Origin: Batkoa obscura
Lineage: Eukaryota > Entomophthoromycota > Entomophthoromycetes > Entomophthorales > Batkoaceae
Length of the DNA stretch: 64,000 nucleotides
NCBI GenBank assembly: GCA_030770535.1
Contig: JASVEC010000087.1
Span: 1-64,000, forward strand
Reading direction: 5' to 3'
Made by a program: the position numbers and the translations under genes. Below, one piece after another: positions 48,061 to 59,287 of the stretch; position 1 is the stretch's first letter; every line of letters starts with the position of its first letter. The notes under the pieces were generated by a model. That model ran no database searches, was not told the origin of the DNA, and worked only from the letters and a program-made list of their open reading frames with translations.

Positions 48061-50542
48061 ATGAAACAAATGGATTACGTATTACAACAACGTAAAGATA
48101 TAATACAAGCTAGATCAGAAGGAAGTATTGATATTGATGAATTAACATCTATTATCTATGATAAAGAGTTTATTGATTCTAGACTAGAATTTGAAGATAT
48201 ATTGAAGAATGAATCTTTATTAGATTTAAGTAAAGATGTTCATTTATCTAGACCTGAGGTAAGAAATGAAATAGAATAACATATATAGTTTTGTTGTTTT
48301 ATGATAGATAATGATATTAAAATAATTCCTTTAGAGATATTTAGAAACTTTAAAAGCATGTAAAAGATTAGTGGAATTAAAATATGAAAATAATCTAAAT
48401 GTTCAACAATTTGTTAAATTAATCAATTATTCCGATCTCATTAATCCAGTAAGTTTAACATTTATCTTAACTAACAATTAGCACTTAATTAGTAACTAAT
48501 ATAAAGTTCCATTTTTTTAATATTTATTTTTTTATCTTAGCTTATGCTTGATTTTGGTATGTTTGAAACAGCTATTCGTACCCAAACTTCAAGTGAACAA
48601 TATGATAAATGGTATAAAGACGTATTAGATTTTAAAATGTTAGGATGGTAAATACAATTAAATGTTAATTTATAAAAAATAGAATATTAAAAATCAAATT
48701 ATATTTTACTATATAGCTATGCTCAAACTGAATTAGGTCATGGTAGTTCCTTATCAAATTTAGAAACCACAGCAACATTAGATAAATCCACTGATGAATG
48801 GGTGATCAATTCACCTACATTAAGTGTAAGTTATTATATTATTATATTATATTATTAACTTAATTTAATCCCTTCTTTTTTTATTTTATAGTCAGCTAAA
48901 TTTTGGCCTGGTGCTTTGGGCAAATTTTCCAATCATGCTATTGTTTATGCCCAGCTTATTATTGATAACAAGAGTTATGGACCACACGGCTTTTTAACTC
49001 CAATTCGATCTTATGAAGATCATAAGCCATTGAAGGGGATTATACTAAAAGACATTGGACCAAAATTAGGTTATGAGGGTATGGATAATGGTAAGTTAAG
49101 TTGATTTTATCATTTCAATTAAAGTTGGAAGTAAAATAACTGATACATTATGATTAGGTTATGCTACTTTTAATCAAGTACGTATTCCAAGAGAAAATAT
49201 GTTAATGGGGTTTTCTACTGTAAGTAAAGAAGGTGTTTATAAAAAACCCCCTCATTCAAAGATCGGCTATGCTGTTATGGTAATTACCTATTTTAAATCA
49301 TTTTTTTGTTTGATATAAATATTTAATCTCTCAAAATAGACTCAAACAAGAGTAGGCATCACTCAGTACAGTGCAATTTCTTTAGCAAGAGCTATTACTA
49401 TTGCCATTCGTTATTGTTTAGTACGTCGCCAAGGAGTTGATAACAACAAATTGGAGCCTCAAGTAATTGATTATCCCCTCGTACAATATCGCTTATTCCC
49501 TATACTTGCTAGTACTTTCTCATTAATGTTCGTATCTCGATGGATGTTAACTACATATCAAACAATGATGTCTAATATAGCTGAAAAAAATGATTTTTCA
49601 TTATTACCTGAAGTGCATGCCATTAGTTCTGCCTTAAAAGGATATTGTTCTGAAATGGCATCCAACATGATTGAAGAAGCAAGAAGAGCCTTAGGTGGTC
49701 AAGGATATTTAAAAGCATCTGGTTTATCGGAATATTATAATAGTTTTATACCTAGTATGACATATGAAGGAGAGAATGGATTATTAACACAGCAAACAGC
49801 TAGGTTTTTATTGAAGCAATACAAAATGGCTAAAAATGGTCAATTAGTAGATATTACTAAAACTTCAAGTTATATATTGAAGTTTATAGATAATGGAAAA
49901 CCAGAACTAAAACAGAATGTTTTAGAATTAAACGAGAATGGTTTATTAATTGAATTAATTGATCTATTTTCTTATAGAGCTTACTTTTTGTTAAAGAAAT
50001 TAAATTTAGCTAATCAAAATTTACCTTGGGATGCATTGTCTCTTGATTGTTATAAATTAACTAAAGCTCAATCCCAATATTTAGTTATCTTACAAACTTA
50101 TAATGGAATTCAAAATCTTCCTTCAACTGTGAGCCAATGTAATATTAATATATTAAAAGTATTATTAATAGTTCATATTATTACCATTCTTGATCAAAAT
50201 ATTGGTGATTTTTTTGAAGCTGAACTTATTACATCTAATCAATTAACTGGACTTCGAGTGCATATGACTGAATTATTTAAAACGATTCGACCTGAAGTTG
50301 CTAGACTAACCGATGCTTTTAAATTTACGGATCGTTACTTGAAATCGGATTTAGGCCCCTTTGAGGGTAATGTATATGAAAAGATTGTTGATTCATTAGA
50401 TAAAAATCCATTAAATACAATTTATTCCGAAAATGAAGTTATTAAAGGATATAAAGAATATATTCAACCGTTAGTACATGGGGAAATTAAAATGAAATAT
50501 GAAAGGGAAGCACCAGTTAAGAAGGTAGTGTCAAAACTTTAA
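48061..50542 (+). CDS. Peroxisomal acyl-CoA oxidase
   Basis: First and rate-limiting step of peroxisomal beta-oxidation: acyl-CoA to trans-2-enoyl-CoA, with electrons passed from FAD to oxygen as H2O2. Seven exons: 48061-48258, 48335-48448, 48541-48647, 48717-48825, 48892-49090, 49158-49279, 49340-50542; frame kept throughout, 683 aa (family usually 650-700). Landmarks are the FAD-binding segment [69 protein letters not shown], and the catalytic glutamate in [18 protein letters not shown] (E426). The last three residues are SKL, a perfect PTS1 peroxisome signal. Everything needed for activity appears intact. It is divergent from BioDA, which may be meaningful because the biotin precursor pimeloyl-CoA depends on peroxisomal beta-oxidation in fungi. 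Confidence 0.97.
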
Positions 50543-52082
50543 AGGGAGAATGATTTAATAAAATATTAGTAATGGTTATGATTGGCTTATTTTTGTATTT
50601 TTAGTTTGAAATTAATAATAGTATTAATTGTGATAATTAAAATCGACTTTTTGCTATTATTGCCATTAATCTAATAGTTTCAAAATTAGTCGATTGTGAT
50701 AAATATAAGATTAACAGAATTTATTTAGAATTATTCTAAAATGAAATTAATAAACTTAATATTATTATTTCGTTTCAATTTTATAATTTTTTAAATTTCT
50801 ATATATTTTTTTTCACTTCACAAGAAACTTTAGTTGCTTTTGAAATAATTTGAATCTTTGTTTATTTAGTGAGTTAACAATTGAAATTTCAATCAAAGAA
50901 AAAGCAAACGATATAAAGTTTAATACGATAATTGGAAGAGTAGAATGAATTTAAGTAAGTTTAATGTAATAGTTTTATTAATTTGTTGATTAGATAGAAT
51001 GAATTCGATTCATTAAAACAATAGTAATTCAAGCCTTAGTCAGATAATTAACATTAAAAATAAAACTCATACCAAAGATAGAATTCATTTATAAATATAA
51101 CATTCACTTTTGTAATTCAGTAAATCGTATCTAATATTTTTAACAGACTCAAAGATTATACTATGATAATCATGAAATAGTAACGTGACCAATATAAGCA
51201 AAAGCAGCTGTCAATAGACATAGCTTATGATTTAAGTCTCACATTATTATCGTTGGTAAGCAACTCTTAGATAAATGCTCTTTCTTTTCTAATTACAGAT
51301 TCTCTAGAATCAAAATTGAGGATTAAAATAACATTAACGAGTTATAAATCAATCAATCAACTTTAAAGGGTGAAACTACCAAAGGTTAATTAACACTAAA
51401 TCTAAAAGGAACATCATAGCAATATTATAGTTGTTATAGATACTTATAATTTTAATCTTTATAATAATGAAAATGGATTGATATTTAGGTAAGGAATTTT
51501 ATTTTTAGATTTTTAAATTCAAGATTTAAAATTATTATGTTTATTAAGTAAGTTGAAGTAAAATAATAGGGAATATGTTATCAATAGTAATAATGAAAGT
51601 AATTCAAAAAACAATTTATTGAATTTGAATCAATGAATCACTGAGAATAATAAATTGTACACGTTTATGAGAATTATATCAACAAGTAATACACTTCAAT
51701 CTTAAATTAAAAACTAACTCATGAATTATGTCTTTGATTGTAGAAGTAAGTGATATGGTTTTAGTAAGTTCGATGCTTTAAAAAATGTTGATAGACAATT
51801 GACAGAAAAAAACTAGAATATCGATTTTTAATAACGTATTTTTATGGTTGTATAGATAATCTAAAACGACTGATACTTAGTTATTAAATACTCAATCCAA
51901 TCTATATATATTTAAAAGCTTTAGCTCAAGGAAATTTACCTTAACTAATGATAAGCTCTAAAATTCTTTTGTTTCTGGTTCATAAGGTAATTTATTAACT
52001 TAATAAATAACTTAATTTGAGTGATTAGTCGTAGTCTTATCGGATTTTTATTACTATTTATTTGAAGATGGAAAGTGAAAAC

Positions 52083-52351
52083 ATGGGAATGTTTTTTATT
52101 GCCTATTACTCATTTTTACTACTTTAAAACTCAACTAATTTACCTATTTAAGTTCGAATGTATGGTAGCAAATGATGAGTTTTGTAACTAGCTATCTGTT
52201 CTATCACGCTGTTTGATGCTTGTTGATTTAGTTTTTATTCTAAAATGAATGATTAACTGCACATATTCAAACTTAAACAGCATATTAACTAATTAAGATT
52301 TATTTTAAAAGTAGTAAAAAAGGGCAATAGAGGAAAAAACATCTTCATATG
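52083..52351. mobile_element. Longer foldback element related to the miniature family
   Basis: Begins ATGGGAATGTTTTTTATTG and ends with the inverse of ATGAAGATGTTTTTTCCTC. The two arms stay inversely similar for about 110 nt (TTTTTACTACTTTAAAA, ATTTAAGTTCGAATGT and so on), around a loop of about 50 nt. Its tips resemble those of the 103-bp family, but the arms are unrelated, so it may use the same transposase. Confidence 0.65.
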
Positions 52352-52433
52352 GTTTGAATTTCTCAAAGGAAGTGATTTTAAGTAAAATGGTAAATAAGGA
52401 TTACTTTATTAAGGCTTTTTTTGAGATTTAGTA

Positions 52434-52535
52434 TATGGGAATGTTTTTTTGGTTTCATTACTCTTTCCATTTTTTAAGCGCTATTTGAGCGGAAAATTTG
52501 TTAGTAAAATTCTTAAACAAAAATACATCCCCATA
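52434..52535 (+). mobile_element. Miniature element, copy 15 (forward)
   Basis: One of the best-preserved copies: TATGGGAATGTTTTTTTGG to ATACATCCCCATA, with GTA and TTA flanks. Confidence 0.85.
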
Positions 52536-52708
52536 TTATTTGAGTTTTTGTTTAATAGGGAAAGAAAAGTTGGTAGTTTTAAATAGGATTTGTTGCAGAT
52601 ACTTAATAGGCTTTAGAGGGTTAAAAAGGAATAAAAAATAACTTAATAATTCAGTAGAGACAGCTTTTTTTATTAACTTTTTTTTATGATTATAAAGTCA
52701 AATAGTCA

Positions 52709-52822
52709 TATGGGTTATGTGTTTTTATGTTAAGAGTTTTACTAATAATTTTACTAAAAATCTTTCTATTTAAATAGCGCTTAAAAATAGAAAAGTAATG
52801 GAATCAAAAAAAATATCTCCAT
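52709..52822 (-). mobile_element. Miniature element, copy 16, with internal duplication
   Basis: Longer than usual (114 bp): the phrase TTTTACTAA(T/A)AAT is present twice. Left end TATGGGTTATGTGTTTTT, right end ATATCTCCATT. Confidence 0.7.
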
Positions 52823-53088
52823 TTCTTGTTTCTTCCATTAAAGCAGAGCTTAAATTAAATTTAACTACACCAAATGTACATTGTAATACGATTCACTTCA
52901 GCATTATCTCTTAATTTACGACTGTTGCTCAATTAGATCGAACTCAAAAAACCCGTACAAAAATAGCTTCTTATTTATTAAAAAGCAAACTTTAGAATTT
53001 CTATTAAATTATTATAATTAAAGGGTATCCGCGCGAACGCGTTTACCCCACCACCAAAAATTGTCCAGTGTTATCAGAGTTAACTGAC

Positions 53089-53260
53089 ATGGAAACTCTC
53101 AAAGCCGAGGTGCAATGCAAAGATTGTTCCCAGCCCCTTTGCCTTTATGATCACAAAGAGACCCTGGCAGGTAAGTAAAGAATTACTAATACGATAGCTG
53201 AAATTTATAGCCCAGTTTGATACTTTAAAAATGCTTAGTTGTGGGATTGTTTCATTTTAG
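53089..53260 (+). CDS. Short Cys-rich two-exon gene or exon fragment
   Basis: Exon 53089-53170 and exon 53211-53260, joined by a 40-nt intron (GTAAGT, branch-like CTAATAC, TATAG), give 43 aa: a Cys-rich part CKDCSQPLCLYDHKE, then AQFDTLKMLSCGIVSF. The first exon has codons ending in C or G and stands out from the AT-rich background. Just upstream is ACGCGT (53037-53042) in a GC-rich stretch. C-x2-C...LC...DH resembles half of a B-box zinc finger. The second exon matches fragments at 56639 and 57098 at the same intron phase, so this is likely a piece of a dispersed gene family rather than a full gene. Confidence 0.4.
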
Positions 53261-53574
53261 TATGAATTTTAATTGGTTGAAAGTAAAACAAACTTTTTTG
53301 GACAAGAATAAATGGGAAATAGAAATTAAATTTGATATTGAATTTTTGCTAATAGTATCTTGGTTTTTAATTTAACTACTTTTTTAATTGTTTAGATTTA
53401 ATAGACATTCTTTGCTTATTGCTTCTATTGTTTTAAATGAGTAATTTATTTTTTTAATTTACATGTGATGTGTGAAATTATTTAAACTTACTTTTTTTAC
53501 TAGTAAACTTGAGGTCAATTGAGTGAAGAAATTCTTTTTGAATAGTTGCTCCTCTTTAAAAATAAAAGGTAACA

Positions 53575-53632
53575 TTGGGGGATGTATTTTTGTATTTAAG
53601 AATTTTACTGACAATTTTTCCACATTTTTCTA
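53575..53632 (-). mobile_element. Miniature element, copy 17, right-truncated
   Basis: Left half only: TTGGGGGATGTATTTTTG through TTTCCAC, then unrelated sequence. Confidence 0.65.
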
Positions 53633-54670
53633 AAAAAAACAGTTGTCTCTTTCCAATTTTTCAGTTTCAAAAAGTTTTAAGAATTAATAGTTTGTACTTT
53701 GAACAATAATAGGGCAAGAAAATATGGTACAATTAATCACAAAAGAGTATAGACTATAATCTCAATAGTGGTTTTTATTTATTTTAAATTCTAGTCAAAA
53801 TCAAGTACATCATTAAATGATATTGGATATTCAAATTACAATAAAAGGTTTTGAACTATACAATAAATAATAAATAGAACACTAAATGCTTAAAATATCT
53901 TTGTTTTATAATAGTAGATATCAGAATTACTAGTGTTCTTGATTTACATAAAAACATTTTAACAGTTAAAAGTTCTTGTATATGTTATAACGTGCACTCT
54001 ATAGTTAGATGAATGTTTTAAGATAAATAGTAGATGAAGTCGTAAAATTTCAATTTCAACAATGAACATCATTATATTATATAAAGCGAATTTTAAAATA
54101 TGAATGAAATTTTATGATAATTGGTGATAGTTTGCTTTTAATGATTTTACTCTAATATATACACGTAAATCAGCTTTTAGGAGTTAAAGATACCTATACC
54201 TTTTATAATTCAGTGAAATGCTATGAAAATTTGAATGATATAATCAATGGTCCATGTAAAACATATTTCTTTAATTAAATTTATGAAATGTAGCAATTTC
54301 TGTTTAAAAACAATAAAGTATAGTGAATGAGTGGATCTCTCTCATATTCTTAGCTGTATTTTCATAATTTGCCTGATTAAAGCAGTGACATATTATACTC
54401 AGCTGAAAGTACTACGGCTTTTAATAAGTTATAATTTAAAATAGCCAAATATAAGTCAATTGAATTGAAAGCTATCAAGATTTTTAATCAGCTGCTTTGA
54501 ACTTAAAGTAAAAAATTTAAGGATTTGTATATATAAATAATTAGATTACTTAAAACGGATGTTTATCTTCCATTATATAAGTGAATAATATTTACCTCTA
54601 TCTGACCAAGATGTATCTTTGAATAGTTCTTTAAATTAAGAGTTCAGTAGAAGCTGTAGAGCTTGTAATG

Positions 54671-54774
54671 TATGGGGATGTATTTTTGTGTCTAACAATT
54701 TTACTAATAAATTTTCCGCTCAAATAGCACTTAAAAATGGAAAGAGTAATGAAACCAAAAAAAACATTCCCATA
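54671..54774 (-). mobile_element. Miniature element, copy 18 (reverse)
   Basis: Intact ends: TATGGGGATGTATTTTTG and AAAACATTCCCATA. Confidence 0.85.
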
Positions 54775-54947
54775 TTTAATTTGCATTCACATTAATTTGA
54801 ACAATTTTAAGTTAGTACTTATAAGAAGATTTTTTGTCCATTAATCGATAGGCTTAAAATTAATTAAAAAACAAGTTTAAGCATTGTAAGTGATTCAAAA
54901 ATTCAAAAAAATTCTCCTTTTTAAACTTCAACTACTTTCTAGCTCCA

Positions 54948-56202
54948 ATGCAACAAACCAAAGAACAGCCATTGTTTCCAAAAAGCATCAATAAAGAAAA
55001 CAATTTTTAATTTATTTTTTGTAATTGTATTAATTTATGGATTTATAACCGATGCGATTACTACAATTAAACAAGAAATTAATACGGCTATCTCTTCAAT
55101 CAAAACGACATCTCATTATGATCGCATTGTATTTTTGAACTCAACTGTCACCCATTATAATACTGCATTTCATCCTAAAGGGATCCGTTATAAAGGAGAA
55201 ATAGTTGTTTTTAAAGATGGCTGGTTTGAAACATGGGAAATACATGAGGGGTTCCTACCAGGGTTTGCGTTTAAAAAGGAAAAGACCCAAACGATATGGG
55301 GTAGCAAAATAAAGAAATTGAAAACCAATTTAAAAGAAGAAGGCTATAGAAAAATAATTATAAAACAGTTACATTTTAAATATGCAAATGATCCGTTTTA
55401 TTTTAATATGAGTAGCAATTCGATTGAGTTAAAACCAATTGTTCAACATGAGCTTTTTGATATCCTTCAGATAGACAGCACACTTTTAACTAGGTTGGAT
55501 GAAGTGATTAAAACTATGGCTTATTATTTTAGCGCTAGATCTATTAACGCTTATGGCGAAAGAGCAATGGGTATTCTCTTTGGTAAAAATTTTCCACTTT
55601 ATAGTGAAGGTTTAATTTGGGCAGTTAAGCACCGATTTATTAGTCATTTATTTGAAACTATTAGTAGAGATGAAATTATCCCCAGTATCACTGATCTACA
55701 AGATTGGATGGAATCCTTTTTATTTACAGAATTTTATAAATTTATTTATTGTGAACGAGTGGATGGTTCATGCGATGCTATTAAAAATGCGTTTGGTTAT
55801 GGTTGTTTTTATGATCAAAACTATGATACGAATTTGATCAAAATATCCTTCCCCTTTATACAAAAAAGTTGTGGTGCATTGCGTCAAATTATTCACTATG
55901 ATAACCCATATCTTGCTATTTTTAATGTACAAGATATCCATTCCCCCTATGGTCCTAAGTTTGTTTTTAAAGATATACATCGACTTGTTCATAATCCTAA
56001 ATTTAATAAGGATTCATACAAATCTTATGAGAAAATATATAATGAAGTTGTCAAAAATAAAGCCCTTGCTAAAAAGAAACTTCGGCCTAAAAGTTATTTC
56101 AAGGATTGGCTTAGTTGTAAGAGTAGTTATTCATTTAAAGAGCCTTTTTATATATCTGCTTTTTATTTACATCGAACTGTTCCATTTGATGATGATTATT
56201 AG
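54948..56202 (+). CDS. Orphan membrane-anchored protein, about 400 aa, start uncertain
   Basis: The main open frame runs from about 54943 to 56202 and has no in-frame ATG before its first third. It shows a hydrophobic segment (TIFNLFFVIVLIYGFITDAI) followed by a long lumenal or extracellular part with several Cys and aromatic motifs (FKDGWFETWEIHEGFLPGF, SINAYGERAMGILFGKN, NAFGYGCFYDQNY). This is the layout of a type II membrane protein. Two models are possible. An ATG at 54948 gives a plausible cytosolic tail (MQQTKEQPLFPKSINKEN) but needs a one-base shift at A/T runs near 54990-55015. Alternatively, an upstream exon joins through a canonical intron (GTAAGT at about 54889 to TTTCTAG at 54942), but no ATG was found for it. 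No family recognised. Confidence 0.6.
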
Positions 56203-56487
56203 TGGGGTGGAAGTTTTAAGTAGATGCGCTTATTTCATAAGTTTGTAACTTTAATTTATTATTAATTTTCTAATTGCTTTATTAAATATTATCCTTTTAA
56301 TAATATATTTTCGTGTTTTTATTGAGTTATTGCTTTTTGTTGATTTTGCTTTGTGAATATTTTTAAAATTTGCTAAGTCCAAAGGTCTATTTAATGCTTA
56401 CATAATAATATGAAAACAAAATAGTTAATTGACTAATATTAAAATTAAATCTTTGGAAAGTTTATTTTATTATCTGACCAAATCAAC

Positions 56488-56587
56488 AAGGGGGATGTAT
56501 TTTTTTGTTTAAGGATTTTACTAGCAATTTTTCCACTTAAATAGCGCTTAAAAAAGTAAAAGTAATGAAATCAAAAACATCCCCAAT
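56488..56587 (-). mobile_element. Miniature element, copy 19 (reverse)
   Basis: AAGGGGGATGTATTTTTTTG to AAAACATCCCCAA. It ends six bases before the first 60-bp repeat. Confidence 0.8.
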
Positions 56588-56592
56588 TAATC

Positions 56593-56652
56593 ATATTACT
56601 ATAATTAAAATATTATTTCCTCTCTCAAAAAAAGAAAGCTCAGTTTGATACT
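56593..56652 (+). repeat. 60-bp perfect direct repeat, copy A
   Basis: Identical to 57052-57111. It covers an intron-like 3' end (TCCTCTCTC...AAAG) and the exon start CTCAGTTTGATACT. Confidence 0.95.
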
Positions 56653-56715
56653 GTGAAATCTGGTACTCAGGGTTTGGAGTCAAGAACAGCTATTGCTGGG
56701 TTGACTACACTATAA
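56639..56715 (+). pseudogene. Exon fragment of the AQFDT family, copy A
   Basis: Beginning after an AAAG acceptor in the same phase as the 53.2-kb exon, the sequence reads QFDTVKSGTQGLESRTAIAG then LTTL and a stop. No start codon or upstream exon was found nearby, so it appears to be an isolated piece. Confidence 0.4.
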
Positions 56716-57051
56716 GTCGAAAGATCTTAGTTTATGTGACTAAGATAGACTTGGATTATGAGAAATAGCACGTAATAGGTTACAAGCTATATAAGACAAA
56801 TAGAATAGACAATACTAATGTAAAATCTATGTAAAATACTATTAAGAAAACTTAGTGGCTTTATTAAATGTTCGAGATATCAGGGATTAATTCAGTTAAA
56901 AAGCCTCGAACTATTATACTCTGTAAACTCTTTTATACTCTGAAAAGTATAAGTATCAAAATGAGAAGATAATATTCTTTTGGGTGGAACTAGAAATTCT
57001 CATAACAAATCAAAGTAATTAACCATGGGACTGACAAAGCGATATTTCACA

Positions 57052-57111
57052 ATATTACTATAATTAAAATATTATTTCCTCTCTCAAAAAAAGAAAGCTC
57101 AGTTTGATACT
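57052..57111 (+). repeat. 60-bp perfect direct repeat, copy B
   Basis: Identical to 56593-56652, 459 bp away (399 bp between copies), so the duplication is recent compared with the surrounding diverged repeats. Confidence 0.95.
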
Positions 57112-57133
57112 CGTGTAAATGCAAAATGGCAAC
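57098..57133 (+). pseudogene. Exon fragment of the AQFDT family, copy B
   Basis: Starts like copy A (QFDT) but continues RVNAKWQQM before a miniature element interrupts at 57134. The different continuation may be the more complete form of the family. Confidence 0.35.
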
Positions 57134-57239
57134 AAATGGGGATATTTTTTTTAGCTTCATTACTTTTTCCATCTTTTAAGTACTATTTGAATAGAAAATT
57201 TGTTGGTAAAATTCCTAAACATAAAAATACATCATCAAA
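57134..57239 (+). mobile_element. Miniature element, copy 20 (forward)
   Basis: AATGGGGATATTTTTTTTAG to ATACATCATCAAAT; inserted next to or within the exon fragment at 57098. Confidence 0.8.
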
Positions 57240-57444
57240 TGCCAATTTTTCTAAATTTACTGGTAAATTTTGGATATATAAGCTTAAAAGTTTTAATAAC
57301 ATAGCTATTAAATCCCATTTATGAGTAGTTATTTACATATTCTAAAGATAAAAAACGACAAATAACTTATTAAATCCCTATGTTTAAAAAATTATTACTT
57401 AAAAAATTACTCCTAATAGTACATAATTGAACTTTGATAATTTA

Positions 57445-57522
57445 AAATCATTAACAATCTTTCTACTCAAATAGTGCTTAAAGGATGGAAAAATAATGAA
57501 GTCAAAAAAAACATCCCCATAT
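57445..57522 (-). mobile_element. Miniature element, copy 21, left-truncated
   Basis: Starts inside the element (ATCATTAACAATCTTTCTAC) and has a good right end AAAACATCCCCATA. Confidence 0.75.
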
Positions 57523-57878
57523 GACTAAATTTAATAAATTTTTTGATTTTGAGTTAAGTTTGAAATTATTAAATATAGAAATACATCACCATATAATATA
57601 CTAATTTAATACAATAGCAGATTTATTTAATAATTTATTATTTAAGTTATATAAAATACAGAAGTAGAATTTTTAGTTAAAATTAAGTTTGACTGGATTT
57701 TTTTGCTATAGTTAGTTAACTTTTTAAATAAGCTATTTAAATATATTTGGCTATTTCTTATGAACTTTGATTTTATTTCCAAATCTTATGAATTGTAACA
57801 AGACCCAAAAAAACTTATAGCTAAAATCGTATTAATCTTTTTATATTATATAAAAAGTTATAGCTAAACTATCTGATA

Positions 57879-57976
57879 TTTAAGGATGTATTTTTTAAGA
57901 ATTTTGCTATCAATTTTTCAGTTCAAATAGTGTTTAAAAGATGGAAAAAGTGATGAAGCCAAAAAAACACTCCCAT
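57879..57976 (-). mobile_element. Miniature element, copy 22 (reverse)
   Basis: Left end worn (TTTAAGGATGTATTTTTT), right end AAAACACTCCCAT. Confidence 0.75.
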
Positions 57977-58200
57977 TTGACAGATAGTTTTAAAATATTT
58001 AAAAAAGGATAAATTTGCTTAAACTTTGAGCAATTATAACTCTGTTCATATTGATGCTATAAATTCGATACTAGTAGCATCGTTTAATAGCTCTCAACAT
58101 AAGCTACATTTTAAGAAGAAAGCATCTAATTTTATTAGGTTTTAATAAAAACAGGCTATTTTTTCTAAATCGGACTTTTTTCTAAACAAAAAGAGTATAA

Positions 58201-58306
58201 TAATGGGGATGTATTTTTATATTTAAGAGTTTTACTAACAATTTCCCACTCATATAGCACTTAAAAGATGAAAAAAGTAATGAAGCAAAAAGAAAAACAT
58301 CACTAT
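58201..58306 (-). mobile_element. Miniature element, copy 23 (reverse)
   Basis: TAATGGGGATGTATTTTTAT to AAACATCACTAT. Confidence 0.8.
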
Positions 58307-59287
58307 TTATTGATTAACTAAAATCTAAATCTTGTATGATAGTGTCAATAACATCAATATAAGCTATTGATTATTTTTAGCTATCTAAACCGATCGATTC
58401 AATTATCTACCATCCTTTGCCTATTCTTACAATCATTAAAATTGGTCAAAATTTTGCTATAAAAGTAAAAACTATAATAAGTCAGATTGAGAAGATTAGA
58501 GTATCAGTAAACGGACGCTATTATAAGTGTCTCATAGTCCATTAGGCGCTTGGGGATAAAATGCGCTTCTTGAATGTGATCCGTGAGTAAGGGCTAGATG
58601 AGGCCATATTGTTTGAAAGGGTGATACGAAAGTATACTTTTGTAAAAATTCAAAAAGTAGAATCATTTGAGAATTAAATTGTTTGAAAAGTTACTATGCT
58701 AAATTAGTTTTTGATTTGTAAAAAAGCTCACTAATTTTAATCTTTTAGTATTATAGCTAAAAGTTAAATCGATTTGAACTTATCTTATTTTGTATGTTGA
58801 TGGTGGCATTATATGTCACATAGCAATTGCTAATTAATTTTTAGTTCAAGTGCATCTAAGATATATCAAATAACTGGTTATTTTATCTTTTGAATCTTTT
58901 ATGTATTAACTCTAGTTCAATAGTATAATGATATGCAGCTAGGGCAGTATTTTTCAACTCAATAAAAAGGAGTAACAACATAAAATTGATACTATAAAAT
59001 GGTATGATAATCCCATTATTTAAAAAGTCACCAAGCATAGGGCTTTTTGATTGAGCTATTACTTTGTAATATTAAATTTAAATAATTTAATAAATGAAAA
59101 GAGAATAGTAAAGTAGAATTTAAGAATATGTTCTATTTAAATAAAAAAATTCACTTATTTAATGATCGAAATCTTTGCTCAAAACCCTTACCCCAAAAAT
59201 TCAACTCAAGCCAATAGAATATAAGATTCTAAAAAATAAAAATCAACTTCAATTTTTTCTTTTTTAAAATATATTTTTAAAAATCAA

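Larger units (their letters stand above)
50543..54947. other. 4.4-kb transposon-rich spacer
   Basis: Contains a foldback element (52083), four miniature elements (52434, 52709, 53575, 54671) and a GC-rich two-exon candidate (53089-53260). From 50543 to 52080 I see nothing beyond AT-rich DNA. Confidence 0.6.
56203..59287. other. 3.1-kb spacer dense in miniature elements
   Basis: Holds five miniature-element copies, a perfect 60-bp direct repeat (56593 and 57052) and two exon fragments. A GC-richer patch lies at about 58495-58625, with no reading that I recognise. The rest is AT-rich. Confidence 0.6.

Noticed and set aside
56593-57111. 60-bp direct repeats considered as solo or paired LTRs
   Set aside because: Repeats do not begin TG or end CA, the interior has no recognisable element genes, and the repeat covers an intron-exon junction.
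58495-58625. GC-richer patch considered as a gene fragment
   Set aside because: All frames are interrupted and no motif is recognisable; noted only as a compositional oddity.
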